Source: Treponema sp. | GTDB lineage: Bacteria; Spirochaetota; Spirochaetia; Treponematales; Treponemataceae | Assembly (NCBI GenBank): GCA_016282455.1 | Contig: JAEEKM010000151.1 | Coordinates: 1-6,509, forward strand | Reading direction: 5' to 3' | Length of the DNA: 6,509 bases | In this document: positions 1-6,509 of the stretch, in pieces | How the letters are laid out: every line of letters begins with the position of its first letter | Position numbering within the stretch: the stretch's first letter is position 1 | Position numbers and translations under genes: made by a program | The notes under the pieces: model-generated | What the model saw: the letters and a program-made list of their open reading frames with translations, nothing else | What the model was told of the DNA's origin: nothing | Database searches by the model: none

Positions 1-2097
1 ACCGCGGTCAGCTCCATCCCTCACGCCAAAAATTTCCCTGCGGACATAGTCTTTGTTGTACCACTGCCGGTCGTAACGAACCCTCATTCCAAAAGCCTGA
101 ACCCAGGGGCGGACAATTATTCTGTTGCGGCCGATTACTGTATTGCGGTAAGTTCCGTAAAAATAAATTCTATAAGGTCTCTCTGCCACAGGTGCATACT
201 CAAGAAAATCCTGCTCAAAGTGACTGGGGTAATACATGGGGCAGATTACATCCACATACTCACTCATGAGTTCCACGTCCTGACCTGTTCTTGTTCCAGA
301 CCGGTACCAGCCGTTTGCACCGTAAATGTCTATTCCAATGGGAGCATTTATGTTCTTTCTTGCATAAGCCAGGAAAGACATGAGGGCACTTTCTTTATCC
401 ATCCCCTTGTCCTGCCAGCGGTAAGTTGCACGCCAGAGGTTTTCTCCGTCAGTGGGGAAACGGATGTAGTCAAATTGAATCTCGTCAAAACCGCGGGACA
501 CAAGTTCTTTTGCAATCTCCACGTTGTATTCCCACACTTCTTCGCTGTAAGGGTCTACCCAGTTTTCATCATAGTAAATGGTTTTCTTTTCGCCTGTGGG
601 ATTTCCTTCTTCGTCAAGCACATCTTCGGTACCGCGAATGCCAACCCAGGGAGCTTTTGTTTTTGAGTCCCAGACCGCATACTGTTTTTTTCCATAAGCG
701 GCAAGATTTTTATCTTTAAAAACCACAATGCGGGCAATGAGGTAAATGTTGTCTTTTTTAAACTCGCTTACAAAAGTGTCTACATCTATTTTGTAACCGG
801 TAACCCTTCCCTTTTCTTTCAAAAGCGGGCTGACAGGTTCAAAGCGCAAAAGTCCGTAGTCATCTTTCATGTCAACCACAAGGGCATTCAGGTTGTTGTC
901 CTTAATGATTTTTCTGTACTTTTCAATGCCTTCCATGTTACGGGTCTGATAGGCAGAAATGTAAACGGCTTTCTGTTTGTCTGCCTTTGCACCCCAGGGA
1001 GTAAGCACAAAATCAGGATTAAGCATCCAGAGTTCACAAATGTTTATGCGGGCTTCAAGTCCGTTCATCTTCTGCGGAACAGAAGCGGCATTTACCAGAG
1101 CATGAGGCTCATTTAAAAGAGGCTGCCACTTTTTGTATTCAGAAGGAAGTTCATAAACCTTATTGTCATTCAAAGAAAGATACTGAAGTTTTCCTATTGT
1201 AGAGAAAATAATTTTTTCATTACTCTGGCAAAGTCCGTCAATTGAATCTGCCTTTTCACTTCCGGCATAAATTTTTTCTGCACGTTTTGTTTTCCAGTCA
1301 AACTTAAAAATGTTCGGAAGGAAGGTCTGTGCCATGTAAAGTTCTGCGTAAAGTTTTCCGTCTGCACCCTTACAGACCACAGGAAGAATGTCGCTTATTT
1401 CGTCAGTCTGGGTAAGGCTTGGCATGGCAGTAAAACCTGCGCTCACATCAATCCAGGCGGGATTCTTTGCATCCAGTCTGTAGTAGCTGAAACCAAGAAT
1501 GGGGTGGGACATAAAAACAACAGTTTCGTTTCCCGTAACGTTTCCCTTGGCATCGTAGAGCGGCATTTTGGAAACCGCCACCGCTTTCATTCCGGCAGTG
1601 CGGGTACTCATGGAACCAATGGATTTCCAGCTTTCACCGCCGTCCCTTGTTACAAAAACTGCATCTTTTGTTGCAGTAACCACTGTGAGGGGATCAAAGG
1701 GGTCAACACAAATATCTTTAAGGAGCTGGGCTTTCTGCTCAAGGCTTTTTACATTTCCTTCGTATTTTTTTACTGTAAGAAAAGTAAGTCCGTTATTTTT
1801 TTCGGTAAAGGTAACAAGGTCATCAGAAACAACAATGCCTTTTTCCGTAACGAAGAACCAGCGTTTTCCACCACGGGCAATCTGATTTACCCTGCCCTCA
1901 GTCCAGAGGGGCTCCACTTCTCCGTTTTCATAAACACGGAAAAGTCCGTTGTCAGTTCCAACAAGAAAAGGTTCGTCAGAATTTTTATTTTTCTTTTCAG
2001 GCAGAGTCTCCGGTAACTGATATAAAGGCTTTGACTGGGCAAAAACAGCCGCTGTAAAAAACAAAGCAAGGCAGACTTTTAAAAACACTCTTCGCAT
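1..2097 (-). CDS. Secreted beta-propeller / DUF4015-type putative glycoside hydrolase, 3' end missing
   Basis: The minus-strand frame is open from ATG at 2097 to the window edge: 699 codons with no stop, so the C-terminus is cut. Residues 1-20 form a signal peptide (MRRVFLKV, hydrophobic core, VFA|Q cleavage; no lipobox), which supports this start and predicts export. Residues about 40-370 look like beta-propeller blades: a VGTDNGLFRV strand near the start, a degenerate box (SDDLVTF) and a good Asp-box, TRDGGESW, at 150-157. From about 377 (AVYISAYQTRN) the protein matches the DUF4015 putative glycosyl hydrolase family, a TIM-barrel type: RGFDEIQFDYIRFPTDG at 535-551, GIDIYGANGW at 588-597, EYVDVICPMYYPSHF at 613-627 and RDGADRG at 693-699. 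In this family the last motif lies near the C-terminus, so few residues are probably missing. Acidic residues D538, E539 and D543 are candidate catalytic positions by analogy only. Substrate is unknown. The gene is divergent from ilvY. Confidence 0.88.
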   Translation of the reverse strand, partial: MRRVFLKVCLALFFTAAVFAQSKPLYQLPETLPEKKNKNSDEPFLVGTDNGLFRVYENGEVEPLWTEGRVNQIARGGKRWFFVTEKGIVVSDDLVTFTEKNNGLTFLTVKKYEGNVKSLEQKAQLLKDICVDPFDPLTVVTATKDAVFVTRDGGESWKSIGSMSTRTAGMKAVAVSKMPLYDAKGNVTGNETVVFMSHPILGFSYYRLDAKNPAWIDVSAGFTAMPSLTQTDEISDILPVVCKGADGKLYAELYMAQTFLPNIFKFDWKTKRAEKIYAGSEKADSIDGLCQSNEKIIFSTIGKLQYLSLNDNKVYELPSEYKKWQPLLNEPHALVNAASVPQKMNGLEARINICELWMLNPDFVLTPWGAKADKQKAVYISAYQTRNMEGIEKYRKIIKDNNLNALVVDMKDDYGLLRFEPVSPLLKEKGRVTGYKIDVDTFVSEFKKDNIYLIARIVVFKDKNLAAYGKKQYAVWDSKTKAPWVGIRGTEDVLDEEGNPTGEKKTIYYDENWVDPYSEEVWEYNVEIAKELVSRGFDEIQFDYIRFPTDGENLWRATYRWQDKGMDKESALMSFLAYARKNINAPIGIDIYGANGWYRSGTRTGQDVELMSEYVDVICPMYYPSHFEQDFLEYAPVAERPYRIYFYGTYRNTVIGRNRIIVRPWVQAFGMRVRYDRQWYNKDYVRREIFGVRDGADRG

Positions 2098-2103
2098 ATC
2101 AAG

Positions 2104-2132
2104 ATTATCGGCAAATCGGTCTTTCAGTTTAG
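2104..2132 (-). promoter_or_regulatory. Weak candidate promoter of the DUF4015 gene
   Basis: On the minus strand a GATAAT hexamer (2109-2104) matches the -10 consensus at five of six positions. Six bases separate it from the ATG at 2097, so the expected transcript start is the A of the start codon. The -35 position (about 2132-2127, CTAAAC) is a poor match. No purine-rich ribosome site lies upstream of the ATG. This is a motif call without experimental support. Confidence 0.3.
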
Positions 2133-2155
2133 CAAAATCCGCCGGCAAATATGCC
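2109..2155. repeat. Small direct and inverted repeats in the divergent promoter region
   Basis: CGGCAAAT occurs twice, at 2109-2116 and 2143-2150, with starts 34 bases apart; a looser copy (GCAAAATCCG) begins at 2132. The second copy lies in an inverted repeat, GGCA-AATA-TGCC, at 2144-2155. It is centred about 46 bases before the ilvY start and 53 before the DUF4015 gene start, a spacing seen for LysR-type operators. Operator function is inference; the arms are only four bases and could be chance. Confidence 0.3.
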
Positions 2156-2160
2156 AGCCC

Positions 2161-2189
2161 TTGAAGTCAAATTAAAAGCACACTAAAAT
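2161..2189 (+). promoter_or_regulatory. Candidate sigma-70 promoter of the ilvY-kinase-regulator operon
   Basis: TTGAAG (2161-2166, four of six to TTGACA) and TAAAAT (2184-2189, five of six to TATAAT) are separated by exactly 17 bases. The predicted transcript start is about 2196, the A of the ilvY ATG, so the mRNA may be leaderless; the bases before the ATG (AAAATAAAGCC) hold no convincing Shine-Dalgarno sequence. The -35 box sits inside the small palindrome TTGA-AG-TCAA (2161-2170), which could be a regulator site. Confidence 0.5.
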
Positions 2190-2195
2190 AAAGCC

Positions 2196-3098
2196 ATGGA
2201 TTTCTTTGAGCTGGATGCATTTCTTAAGCTTTCCCAGACCCTGCATTTTGCAAAAACGGCACAGGAAGTGAACTTGAGTTCTTCTGCCCTGAGCAGACTC
2301 ATTTCCCGTCTGGAAGAAGAAACCGGCACTGCACTTTTTGAACGCAACAACAGGGAAGTCCACCTTACCGAAGAAGGCCTTAAGTTTGCAAAGTTTGCAG
2401 AAAAATGCATTGGAGAAAAAGAACATCTGCTTGAAGAACTTGCCTTTAACGACGGAGAAGTCCGGGGTGTACTCCATGTTTATGCAAGCGTAACTGCCTG
2501 TTACACAATCATGCCGCCTTTCCTAAAAAAACTAAAAGAAAAATATCCCCACATACAGCTGAACATTCAGACAGGTGACCCCGCCGCTGCAGTAGATGCA
2601 GTTAAAGAAGGTCGGGCATAACTTGCAGTAGCCGCACTTCCAGAAGCAAAACTGGATCAGTTTGACTGCATCTCCATAAGGCAGAGTCCACTTGTCTTTG
2701 CCGCCGCAAATCCAGGTCCATACGTAGAAGTTTTTGGAAGCCCCCAGGACATTGTTTCTTCGGTGCCGCTTATTCTTCCGCGCACAGGTCTTGCCCGTTC
2801 AAGATTTGACTCCTGGGTAAAAAGCCGTAACGTTACTCCGGTAATTGCGGCAGAAACAGAAGGTAACGAAGCGGTAATGGCACTTGCAGCACTGGGACTT
2901 GGAATCGGTCTTGTACCCAAAATTGTTCTGGACTACGGTCCCTACAAAGAAGGCTTTATCTGTCACAACGCAGGAAACGCACTGGGCTACTATGACATTG
3001 GTTTTATCCAGCGCTCTGTATTTTCAGGAAACGAAAGGCAGCGGGCCGTAAGAAATGCAGTGGATGAAATCCTTCATCTTACACCCAGGGGAGAATGA
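2196..3098 (+). pseudogene. ilvY: IlvY-like LysR-family regulator interrupted by an in-frame TAA
   Basis: The full frame is 300 codons plus TGA, the usual LysR length, but codon 142 is TAA (2619-2621). Residues 1-60 are the winged helix-turn-helix (MDFFELDAFLKLSQTLHF start, SSSALSRLISRLEE recognition helix, LFERNNREVHLTEEG). From about 90 comes the ligand-binding domain. It resembles enterobacterial IlvY (from memory) in GVLHVYASVTACYTIMPPFL, TGDPAAAVDAVKEGRA, and, after the stop, LAVAALPEAKLD, ETEGNEAVMALAALGLGIGLVPKIVL. IlvY in E. coli activates ilvC in response to acetolactate/acetohydroxybutyrate; the ligand here is inferred. The stop replaces an acidic residue expected in GRA[D/E]LA; GAA to TAA is one change. 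Translated literally, the 141-residue product keeps the DNA-binding domain and only the start of the effector domain. Possible causes are a recent nonsense mutation, a sequence error or readthrough. The start agrees with IlvY homologues. It ends six bases before the kinase gene. Confidence 0.85.
3087..3093 (+). promoter_or_regulatory. Ribosome binding site of the histidine kinase gene
   Basis: AGGGGAG overlaps the last codons of ilvY and lies 11 bases before the ATG at 3105. It supports this start and implies that the kinase is translated from the ilvY transcript. The spacing is slightly long. Confidence 0.6.
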
Positions 3099-3104
3099 AT
3101 TACT

Positions 3105-4385
3105 ATGGAAGAAAAAAACATTATCATACACAGCATTCTTTTAGTACCCATGCTGATGATTTTTTTCAGTCTTAAAAATGGTGAAACTTCCAGGAACCAG
3201 CACAGACCCTATTTTCGTGCCATGTCAGGAGTAAATATTATTCAGATTATAAGCGAACTAATTTACCTGGTACTTCACACTCATTTTAAAACAAACACTA
3301 TTGCAAAGTACACCGGTGCTTTTTTCATGGGAATTTCCTTTGTTTCCTATTATGTAATCCTCAGTCTCTTTTCTTTTTACGCCTATGCCTTTATCTCTCA
3401 AAAGAAAAAGATTTCTCATCTCTGGGCAAGCATTACAATTCCTGTTTGTGCAGTTTATGCCCTGGGCTGGTTCATCTCCTGTTTTAACGGAATGTTCTAC
3501 AACGTGCAGAGTGACATTCCATACAGGGGTATTCTTTACCATGCAGGACAATTGGGCGGTTTCTTTGTTTTTGTAGACATGTTCATTCTGATAATTACCT
3601 CTGTAAAAAGTGTCGGAATAAAAGATTCCATCATCCTCCTTAACTTTATAATTTTCCCGCTGATTGCAGTTTTACTCAGAAAACATAAGCCTGAAATTTC
3701 TTTCATGCCCATCAGCATTTCTTTTCTAATCATGCTCATTTATTCTTACATTCAGGTGCGACAGGCCCAGCTTATTAAAGAACAGGAAGTTCAGCTTTCA
3801 AAAGATAAGTTTGCAATTATGATAAGTCAGATCCGGCCGCATTTTATTTTCAATTCCTTAAACTCAATTTATGTTCTCTGCGGAAGGGATCCTGAAGTTG
3901 CAAGAAAAGCCATCAATGATTTCTCTTCTTACTTAAGAACCAACATAGAGATTCTTGAAAATGATGATTTGATTCCTGCCGCAAAAGAACTTGAGCACCT
4001 TGAACATTACCTCAATCTTGAAAAACTCCTCTTTGGTGAGGATTTGAACATTGAGTATGATATAGGTGATATCAATTTTAAAATCCCCCCTCTTACCCTG
4101 CAGCCGATTGTAGAGAATGCGGTAAAGCATGGAATTTTAAAAAGAAAGGGTGGCGGTACTGTCCGTATTTCCATTCAGGCAAAAGATAAGATGCACGAAA
4201 TTTGTGTTGATGATGACGGAGTGGGCTTTGACATAAACTCATTTCCTGCCGATGGAATACAGCACATTGGTATGAAAAATGTGAGGGAAAGACTTTATCT
4301 GATGTGCCACGGCAATCTGGACATACAAAGCATTCCCGGAAAAGGTACATGGATTAAAATCCAGATTCCTGATGACTGGTACTGA
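3105..4385 (+). CDS. Seven-helix membrane histidine kinase, LytS/YesM (His_kinase) type
   Basis: The 426-residue sensor kinase is intact. The N-terminal 217 residues contain about seven hydrophobic helices (5-23, 42-58, 69-97, 105-127, 147-168, 174-191, 201-217), so the sensor is embedded in the membrane without a large external domain. A short linker (218-240, QAQLIKEQEVQLSKDK) leads to the phospho-acceptor motif of the His_kinase family, QIRPHFIFNSLNSIY, with H246. The ATP-binding domain has the N-box PIVENAVKHG (N338), G1 DDDGVGFD (369-376), G2 HIGMKNVRERL (387-397) and a final GKGTWIKIQIP. It should autophosphorylate and pass phosphate to the response regulator 45 bases downstream. Its signal cannot be read from sequence. 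It follows ilvY by six bases, so a premature stop in ilvY could lower its expression by polarity. No key residue is missing. Confidence 0.92.
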   Translation: MEEKNIIIHSILLVPMLMIFFSLKNGETSRNQHRPYFRAMSGVNIIQIISELIYLVLHTHFKTNTIAKYTGAFFMGISFVSYYVILSLFSFYAYAFISQKKKISHLWASITIPVCAVYALGWFISCFNGMFYNVQSDIPYRGILYHAGQLGGFFVFVDMFILIITSVKSVGIKDSIILLNFIIFPLIAVLLRKHKPEISFMPISISFLIMLIYSYIQVRQAQLIKEQEVQLSKDKFAIMISQIRPHFIFNSLNSIYVLCGRDPEVARKAINDFSSYLRTNIEILENDDLIPAAKELEHLEHYLNLEKLLFGEDLNIEYDIGDINFKIPPLTLQPIVENAVKHGILKRKGGGTVRISIQAKDKMHEICVDDDGVGFDINSFPADGIQHIGMKNVRERLYLMCHGNLDIQSIPGKGTWIKIQIPDDWY

Positions 4386-4418
4386 TAAGTCTGCGTTAAT
4401 ACTATTATTTTTGCAACT

Positions 4419-4423
4419 GGAGG
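4419..4423 (+). promoter_or_regulatory. Ribosome binding site of the response regulator gene
   Basis: GGAGG with seven bases to the ATG at 4431 is a near-ideal Shine-Dalgarno site and fixes the start. The 45-base gap before it (4386-4430) is AT-rich and shows no terminator, which fits co-transcription with the kinase. Confidence 0.75.
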
Positions 4424-4430
4424 TTTTCTT

Positions 4431-5216
4431 ATGAAAGTACTTGCGCTTGATGATGAGGCCCTTGCCCTGGAAGGTCTTGTGAGTGAAATAAAAGAGGCAC
4501 TTCCTGACTCAGAAATTCTTAGTTTTAGAAATCCTGATGAAGCCATGGAAGCCCTTGCGACATTTGTTCCTGACATTGTTTTTCTGGACATTGAAATGCG
4601 AACGGATAATGGAGTTGATGTTGCAAGACGAATAAAGGCTTTGAATGAAAAAGTTAATATCATTTTTGTTACCGGTTACAGTCAGTATATGGAAGATGCA
4701 TTTGAAATGCATGCAAGCGGTTATGTTTTAAAACCTGTAACACAGGAAAAGATTCTTAAGGAACTGAATAACCTGCGCCACAAACCACTTTCGGAGAAAA
4801 GAGTTTTTGCCAGAACCTTCGGAGACTTTGCCCTCTTTGCAGACGGAATGCCTGTTTCTTTTACTTATGCAAAATCACTTGAACTGGTTGCTTTTCTTGT
4901 GGATGCTAACGGAGCTTTATGTTCAATAGATAAAATTATCTGTAACCTCTGGGAAGATGATGACACTGCACAGAATAAATCTTACCTGCGTAATCTTGTG
5001 AGTGACATACGCCATACGCTTAAAGGTCTGGGAATTGAAGATATACTAGTTAGTACCAGGTGCTTGTATTGAATTAACAAAACAAAAGTTTCAAGTGACT
5101 ATTTTGATTTTCTTGAAAGAAAAAATGATGCACTGGATGCTTTTAACGATGAATACATGAGTCAGTACAGCTGGGCAGAAAGCACCCTGGGCGCTTTAAT
5201 GAACGGCAGCCTGTAA
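4431..5216 (+). pseudogene. Response regulator, receiver plus winged-helix (SARP-like) output, interrupted by TGA
   Basis: Residues 1-115 are a CheY-like receiver: acidic pair D7/D8, phospho-acceptor D53 (IVFLDIEM), T81 (IIFVTGYS) and K101-P102 (YVLKPV). Residues about 127-210 are a winged-helix DNA-binding domain of the OmpR/SARP-like kind (FGDFALFADGMPVSF, LWEDDDTAQNKSYLRNLVSDIR). Codon 214 is TGA (5070-5072), giving a 213-residue product cut within the final wing. The same frame continues for 47 more codons to TAA at 5214-5216, reading INKTKVSSDYFDFLERKN and then NDEYMSQYSWAESTLGAL, a C-terminal pattern I recognise in such regulators of gut anaerobes (e.g. EYMSQYSWAE). The intact protein would be 261 residues. 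The stop is therefore a point nonsense change, a sequencing error or a readthrough site. It is the probable partner of the kinase just upstream; target genes are unknown. If truncated, DNA binding may be impaired while phosphate acceptance remains. Confidence 0.82.
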
Positions 5217-5235
5217 GAATTACAGGCTTCGCCTG
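5208..5235 (+). repeat. Overlapping alternative hairpins at the end of the response regulator gene
   Basis: AGCCTGTAA (5208-5216) pairs perfectly with TTACAGGCT (5220-5228) across a GAA loop; the TAA stop of the full regulator frame is part of the left arm. The right arm also contains CAGGC (5223-5227), which can pair instead with GCCTG (5231-5235) across a TTC loop. The two hairpins exclude each other and lie just before the terminator. Any regulatory role is inference. Confidence 0.5.
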
Positions 5236-5239
5236 CTTA

Positions 5240-5276
5240 CGAGTTTCCGCTGGCGCAGAAACTCGCAGTTTTTTTT
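5240..5276 (+). terminator. Rho-independent terminator of the ilvY-kinase-regulator operon
   Basis: An eight-base stem, CGAGTTTC (5240-5247) with GAAACTCG (5258-5265), encloses a ten-base GC-rich loop (CGCTGGCGCA). It is followed after three bases by eight T residues (5269-5276). The T-tract overlaps the stop codon of convergent ilvD (5277-5275). On the minus strand no T-run follows the hairpin, so termination of ilvD transcripts here is less certain. Confidence 0.85.
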
Positions 5277-6509
5277 ACTGAAGAATTGCTCCCTTGTCGG
5301 CAGAAGAGACTAATTTGGCATAGCGGGCGAGGTAGCCTTTTTTTACTTTTGGTTCTGGGGCTTTCCACGCGGCGCGGCGTTTTGCAAGTTCTTCATCACT
5401 TACTTCAAGTGTAATCTTGTAGTTATTGATGTCCAGTGTAATCTTGTCACCTTCCTGTACAAGTGCAATTGGTCCACCGTCGGCAGCTTCCGGTGAACAG
5501 TGTCCAAGAGAAGCACCACGAGTTGCACCGGAGAAACGTCCGTCAGTAATAAGGGCAACCTGTTTATCCAGTCCCTGTCCTGCAAGAGCAGCGGTTACTG
5601 CAAGCATCTCACGCATACCGGGGCCACCCTTTGGTCCTTCGTAGCGGATAACCACAACATCACCAGGGTTAATCTGTCTTTTCTGAACTGCTTCCATGGC
5701 TTCACTTTCGTCGTTAAACACACGGGCAGGTCCAGTGTGCTTCATGAGTTCAGGAGCACAGGCACTTCTCTTTACCACTGTACCGTTTGGTGCAAGGTTT
5801 CCAAAGAGAATGGCAATTCCACCGGTGGGGCTGAAGGGGTTTTCAATTGGTCGGAGAATTTCAGGATTGCGGTTTTTTACACCTGCAATATTTTCTGCAA
5901 TAGTTTTTCCAGTAGCAGTAATCAAATCTGTTTTAATAAGATTTTTCTTTGCAAGTTCTGCAAGAACAGCCTGTACTCCGCCTGCATCATTTAACTCACA
6001 GATAAAGGTATGTCCTGCAGGTGCTAAGTGACAGAGGTTTGGTGTACGCTCAGAAATTTCATTCACTTCATGAAGGTCAAGCTCAAGTCCTGCTTCGTGC
6101 ATGATTGCGGGAACATGAAGCATTGTGTTTGAAGAACAGCCCAGTGCCATATCTGCGGCAAGTGCATTGCGGAAGTTATCCAGAGTCATCATCTGGCGGG
6201 CAGTAATACCCTTATTGTACATGTCCATTACAGCCATGCCTGCGTGTTTTGCAAGGGCAAGACGGGCACCTGTTATGGCAGGAATTGTTCCGTTTCCAGG
6301 AAGCCCCAGACCAAGAACTTCTGTAAGACAGTTCATGCTGTTTGCAGTAAACATACCGGAGCAGGAACCACAGCCGGGGCATGCAACTTTTTCCATTTCA
6401 CGGAGCTGCTCTTCTGTAATTTTCCCTGAAGCAACGGCACCACCGCCTTCACACATATCGGTAAGTGAAAGATTTTTGTCTGAGTAAGGATTTCCTTCTT
6501 CGTGGCTTG
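5275..6509 (-). CDS. ilvD: Dihydroxy-acid dehydratase, N-terminal part missing
   Basis: IlvD is a cytoplasmic iron-sulfur enzyme that dehydrates 2,3-dihydroxy-isovalerate and 2,3-dihydroxy-3-methylvalerate, the penultimate step of valine and isoleucine synthesis. The minus-strand frame is open from the window edge (first whole codon 6507-6505, SHEEGNPY) to TAA at 5277-5275: 410 visible residues. Compared with the usual 550-560, about 145 N-terminal residues lie outside, including the start and the upstream cluster-ligand and GCDK regions. Visible hallmarks are MCEGGGAVASGKI, the cluster motif CPGCGSCSGMFTANSM (6381-6334), LGCSSNTMLHVPAI, FSPTGGIAILFGNLAPNG, RYEGPKGGPGMREML, and the signature ITDGRFSGATRGASLGHCSP containing the conserved active-site serine. 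The first ATG in the visible frame (6456) is internal and not the real start. The gene converges on the regulator operon with a gap of 58 bases. No truncation or frameshift appears in the visible part. Confidence 0.96.
   Translation of the reverse strand, partial: SHEEGNPYSDKNLSLTDMCEGGGAVASGKITEEQLREMEKVACPGCGSCSGMFTANSMNCLTEVLGLGLPGNGTIPAITGARLALAKHAGMAVMDMYNKGITARQMMTLDNFRNALAADMALGCSSNTMLHVPAIMHEAGLELDLHEVNEISERTPNLCHLAPAGHTFICELNDAGGVQAVLAELAKKNLIKTDLITATGKTIAENIAGVKNRNPEILRPIENPFSPTGGIAILFGNLAPNGTVVKRSACAPELMKHTGPARVFNDESEAMEAVQKRQINPGDVVVIRYEGPKGGPGMREMLAVTAALAGQGLDKQVALITDGRFSGATRGASLGHCSPEAADGGPIALVQEGDKITLDINNYKITLEVSDEELAKRRAAWKAPEPKVKKGYLARYAKLVSSADKGAILQ

Noticed and set aside
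1504..2016. A 170-codon plus-strand open frame within the DUF4015 region, and other overlapping frames opposite ilvD and the kinase.
   Set aside because: They lie opposite well-supported genes, have no ribosome site, and read as low-complexity Phe/Ser/Cys-rich sequence typical of antisense shadows.
2763..3098. The second half of ilvY as a separate gene starting at GTG 2763.
   Set aside because: It has no ribosome site, it would begin in the middle of the ligand-binding domain, and the codons between the stop and 2763 continue the IlvY match in the same frame.
5070..5118. The TGA in the response regulator as a selenocysteine codon with a SECIS-like hairpin (TTTCAAG 5089-5095 with CTTGAAA 5112-5118).
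   Set aside because: The stem is short with a 16-base AT-rich loop and lacks the compact form of bacterial SECIS elements, and the family has no conserved cysteine at this position.
2196..5216. Alternative genetic code in which TAA and TGA are read as sense codons.
   Set aside because: ilvD and the full regulator frame end at TAA, and the kinase and ilvY end at TGA, each at the expected protein end; the long DUF4015 and ilvD frames contain no internal stops.

Overview
The window looks like part of a Treponema-type spirochaete chromosome, probably a host-associated species. The evidence is the gene families and their order, a moderate G+C content, AT-rich short gaps between genes and AGGAGG-like ribosome sites inside the operon. 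No marker gene (rRNA or tRNA) is present to fix the species, so this is inference.

Layout. Bases 1-2097 (minus strand) hold most of a secreted protein with an N-terminal beta-propeller-like region and a C-terminal DUF4015-type putative glycoside hydrolase domain; its 3' end lies off the window. A 98-base divergent promoter region (2098-2195) separates it from a plus-strand operon: an IlvY-like LysR regulator (2196-3098), a seven-helix LytS/YesM-type histidine kinase (3105-4385), and a response regulator with a receiver domain and a winged-helix output domain (4431-5216). The operon ends in a strong rho-independent terminator whose T-tract runs into the stop codon of the convergent gene ilvD (dihydroxy-acid dehydratase, 5275 to beyond the window end, minus strand).

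The most unusual point is that two of the three operon genes carry an in-frame stop codon inside an otherwise well-conserved reading frame: TAA at codon 142 of ilvY and TGA at codon 214 of the response regulator. In both cases the same frame resumes at once with family-typical sequence through to a natural stop, so each is a point nonsense change (or sequencing error, or readthrough) and not a frameshift. The kinase between them is intact with all expected motifs.

How the genes may work together. IlvY proteins sense intermediates of valine/isoleucine synthesis (known from enterobacteria, where IlvY activates ilvC), and ilvD encodes a later step of the same pathway. A membrane kinase/regulator pair co-transcribed with ilvY next to ilvD suggests coupling of an external or envelope signal to branched-chain amino acid synthesis, but nothing in the sequence identifies the kinase signal or the regulator targets. 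Both outward-facing first genes of the divergent region lack a ribosome binding site and have a -10-like hexamer placed so that transcription would start on the A of the ATG, hinting at leaderless mRNAs. No tRNA, rRNA, CRISPR array, insertion sequence or attachment site was seen.
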